64,000 bases of DNA from Anaerolineae bacterium (GTDB taxonomy: Bacteria > Chloroflexota > Anaerolineae > Aggregatilineales > J027). Positions within the stretch are counted from its first letter, which is position 1. Each line of letters opens with the position of its first letter. The stretch covers positions 1-64,000 of the forward strand of contig JAIOHL010000250.1 in the NCBI GenBank assembly GCA_019913005.1, written 5' to 3'. Both the position numbers and the translations under genes were made by a program. This document shows, piece after piece, positions 63,761 to 64,000 of the stretch. A model generated the notes under the pieces. That model did not search any database and was not told the origin of the DNA. It worked only from the letters and a program-made list of their open reading frames with translations.

Positions 63761-63799
63761 AAAAAGCCCCCAACCTGCATACATCTCAAGCTGAGGGCT
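63761..63799 (-). terminator. possible intrinsic terminator of the right-edge gene
   Basis: AGCCC pairs with GGGCT across a long loop, with a T-rich minus-strand tail (TTTTTGATTTTT). It lies about 55 bases beyond the stop at 63855. Confidence 0.5.
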
Positions 63800-63854
63800 A
63801 ATGTTTGAGACGGGTAGAGGGGGTTGATGCCCTCTATCCCATCACGCGAAAGGG

Positions 63855-64000
63855 CTACTTCTCAGCCGAGGGGAGTGACCGCTGGCGGCTGGCGTTTTCT
63901 TCCGACGGGGCGTTCTGCGGATATTGGTCGGCGTTGGGGTCAAAGGTCAGTTGGCTGGCCTCTTCTTCCACCTTGATCGCCGGGGCGTCAATCGGCAGGG
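63855..64000 (-). CDS. C-terminal tail of a leftward gene (partial)
   Basis: Only the last 47 codons are inside: LPIDAPAIKVEEEASQLTF, then DPNADQYPQNAPSEENASRQ, ending in SLPSAEK and a TAG. The tail is acidic and low in hydrophobics, so it is probably a disordered end of a cytoplasmic or surface protein. No family is recognised. A terminator-like hairpin follows at 63761-63799. Confidence 0.6.
   Translation of the reverse strand, partial: LPIDAPAIKVEEEASQLTFDPNADQYPQNAPSEENASRQRSLPSAEK

Noticed and set aside
1-64000. CRISPR arrays, rRNA and tRNA genes
   Set aside because: No regular direct repeats with unique spacers and no recognisable RNA gene cores were found on either strand by eye.

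Overview
The window reads as chromosomal DNA of a free-living bacterium, most likely a Chloroflexota member of the Anaerolineae type. This is an inference from gene content, not from a marker gene: many secreted beta-propeller, lamin-tail and FG-GAP-like proteins, single and tandem GNAT acetyltransferases, a MocR regulator, SpoIIE phosphatase with GAF domains, LysM lipoprotein with a typical green-non-sulfur C-terminal domain, and few operons. No rRNA, tRNA or CRISPR array was seen. Starts were chosen from Shine-Dalgarno spacing, so several genes are shorter than their longest open frame.

Layout. 1-5312: the first codons of a leftward gene (possibly a transposase) at the edge, then a rightward six-gene run: ParA, ParB-like, zinc ribbon, DUF3592-like, a HExxH protein and an ADP-ribosylglycohydrolase. 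5416-14664: leftward genes, including a polysaccharide deacetylase, a GNAT, and an operon of a truncated GyrB-like ATPase followed by a GAF-SpoIIE phosphatase, then a WD40 protein and a two-repeat secreted protein. 14757-17194: a DUF5615/DUF433 toxin-antitoxin pair lying between a MocR gene and a stray copy of that gene's 3' end. 17346-24047: a five-bladed glycosidase-like protein, a membrane glycosyltransferase and an ABC-2 exporter operon. 24173-30622: GNAT, XRE regulator, HIT, ClbS/DfsB-like, a beta-lactamase-fold hydrolase and a CopB-type copper ATPase behind a CsoR-like operator. 30663-35041: nucleotidyltransferase, secreted propeller, pilin-like pair and GNAT. 35149-46516: small peptide, lamin-tail protein, QueA paralogue plus SnoaL-SDR fusion, EamA transporter, TolB-like propeller and a large subtilisin. 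46644-52468: divergent TetR/cupin, tandem GNAT and four tandem secreted paralogues. 52750-64000: LysM lipoprotein, GGDEF protein, a contractile-injection-type cargo candidate, a duplicated block around a fasciclin protein, an ECF sigma with putative membrane anti-sigma, a two-repeat secreted protein, a PrsW-cNMP fusion, a broken array of protease-propeptide domains, and the tail of a leftward gene.

How genes work together. Cell-surface biology dominates: secreted or anchored adhesion-type modules (LTD, fasciclin, FG-GAP-like, subtilisin) and several signalling outputs (SpoIIE, GGDEF, ECF sigma, PrsW-cNMP). One N-terminal beta domain is shared by the lamin-tail protein, the subtilisin and the broken propeptide array. 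The strongest candidates for something undescribed are the degenerate GyrB-like ATPase paired with SpoIIE phosphatase, the ParAB/HExxH/ADP-ribosylglycohydrolase operon, the tandem secreted paralogues at 49-52 kb, and the stand-alone subtilisin propeptide repeats.
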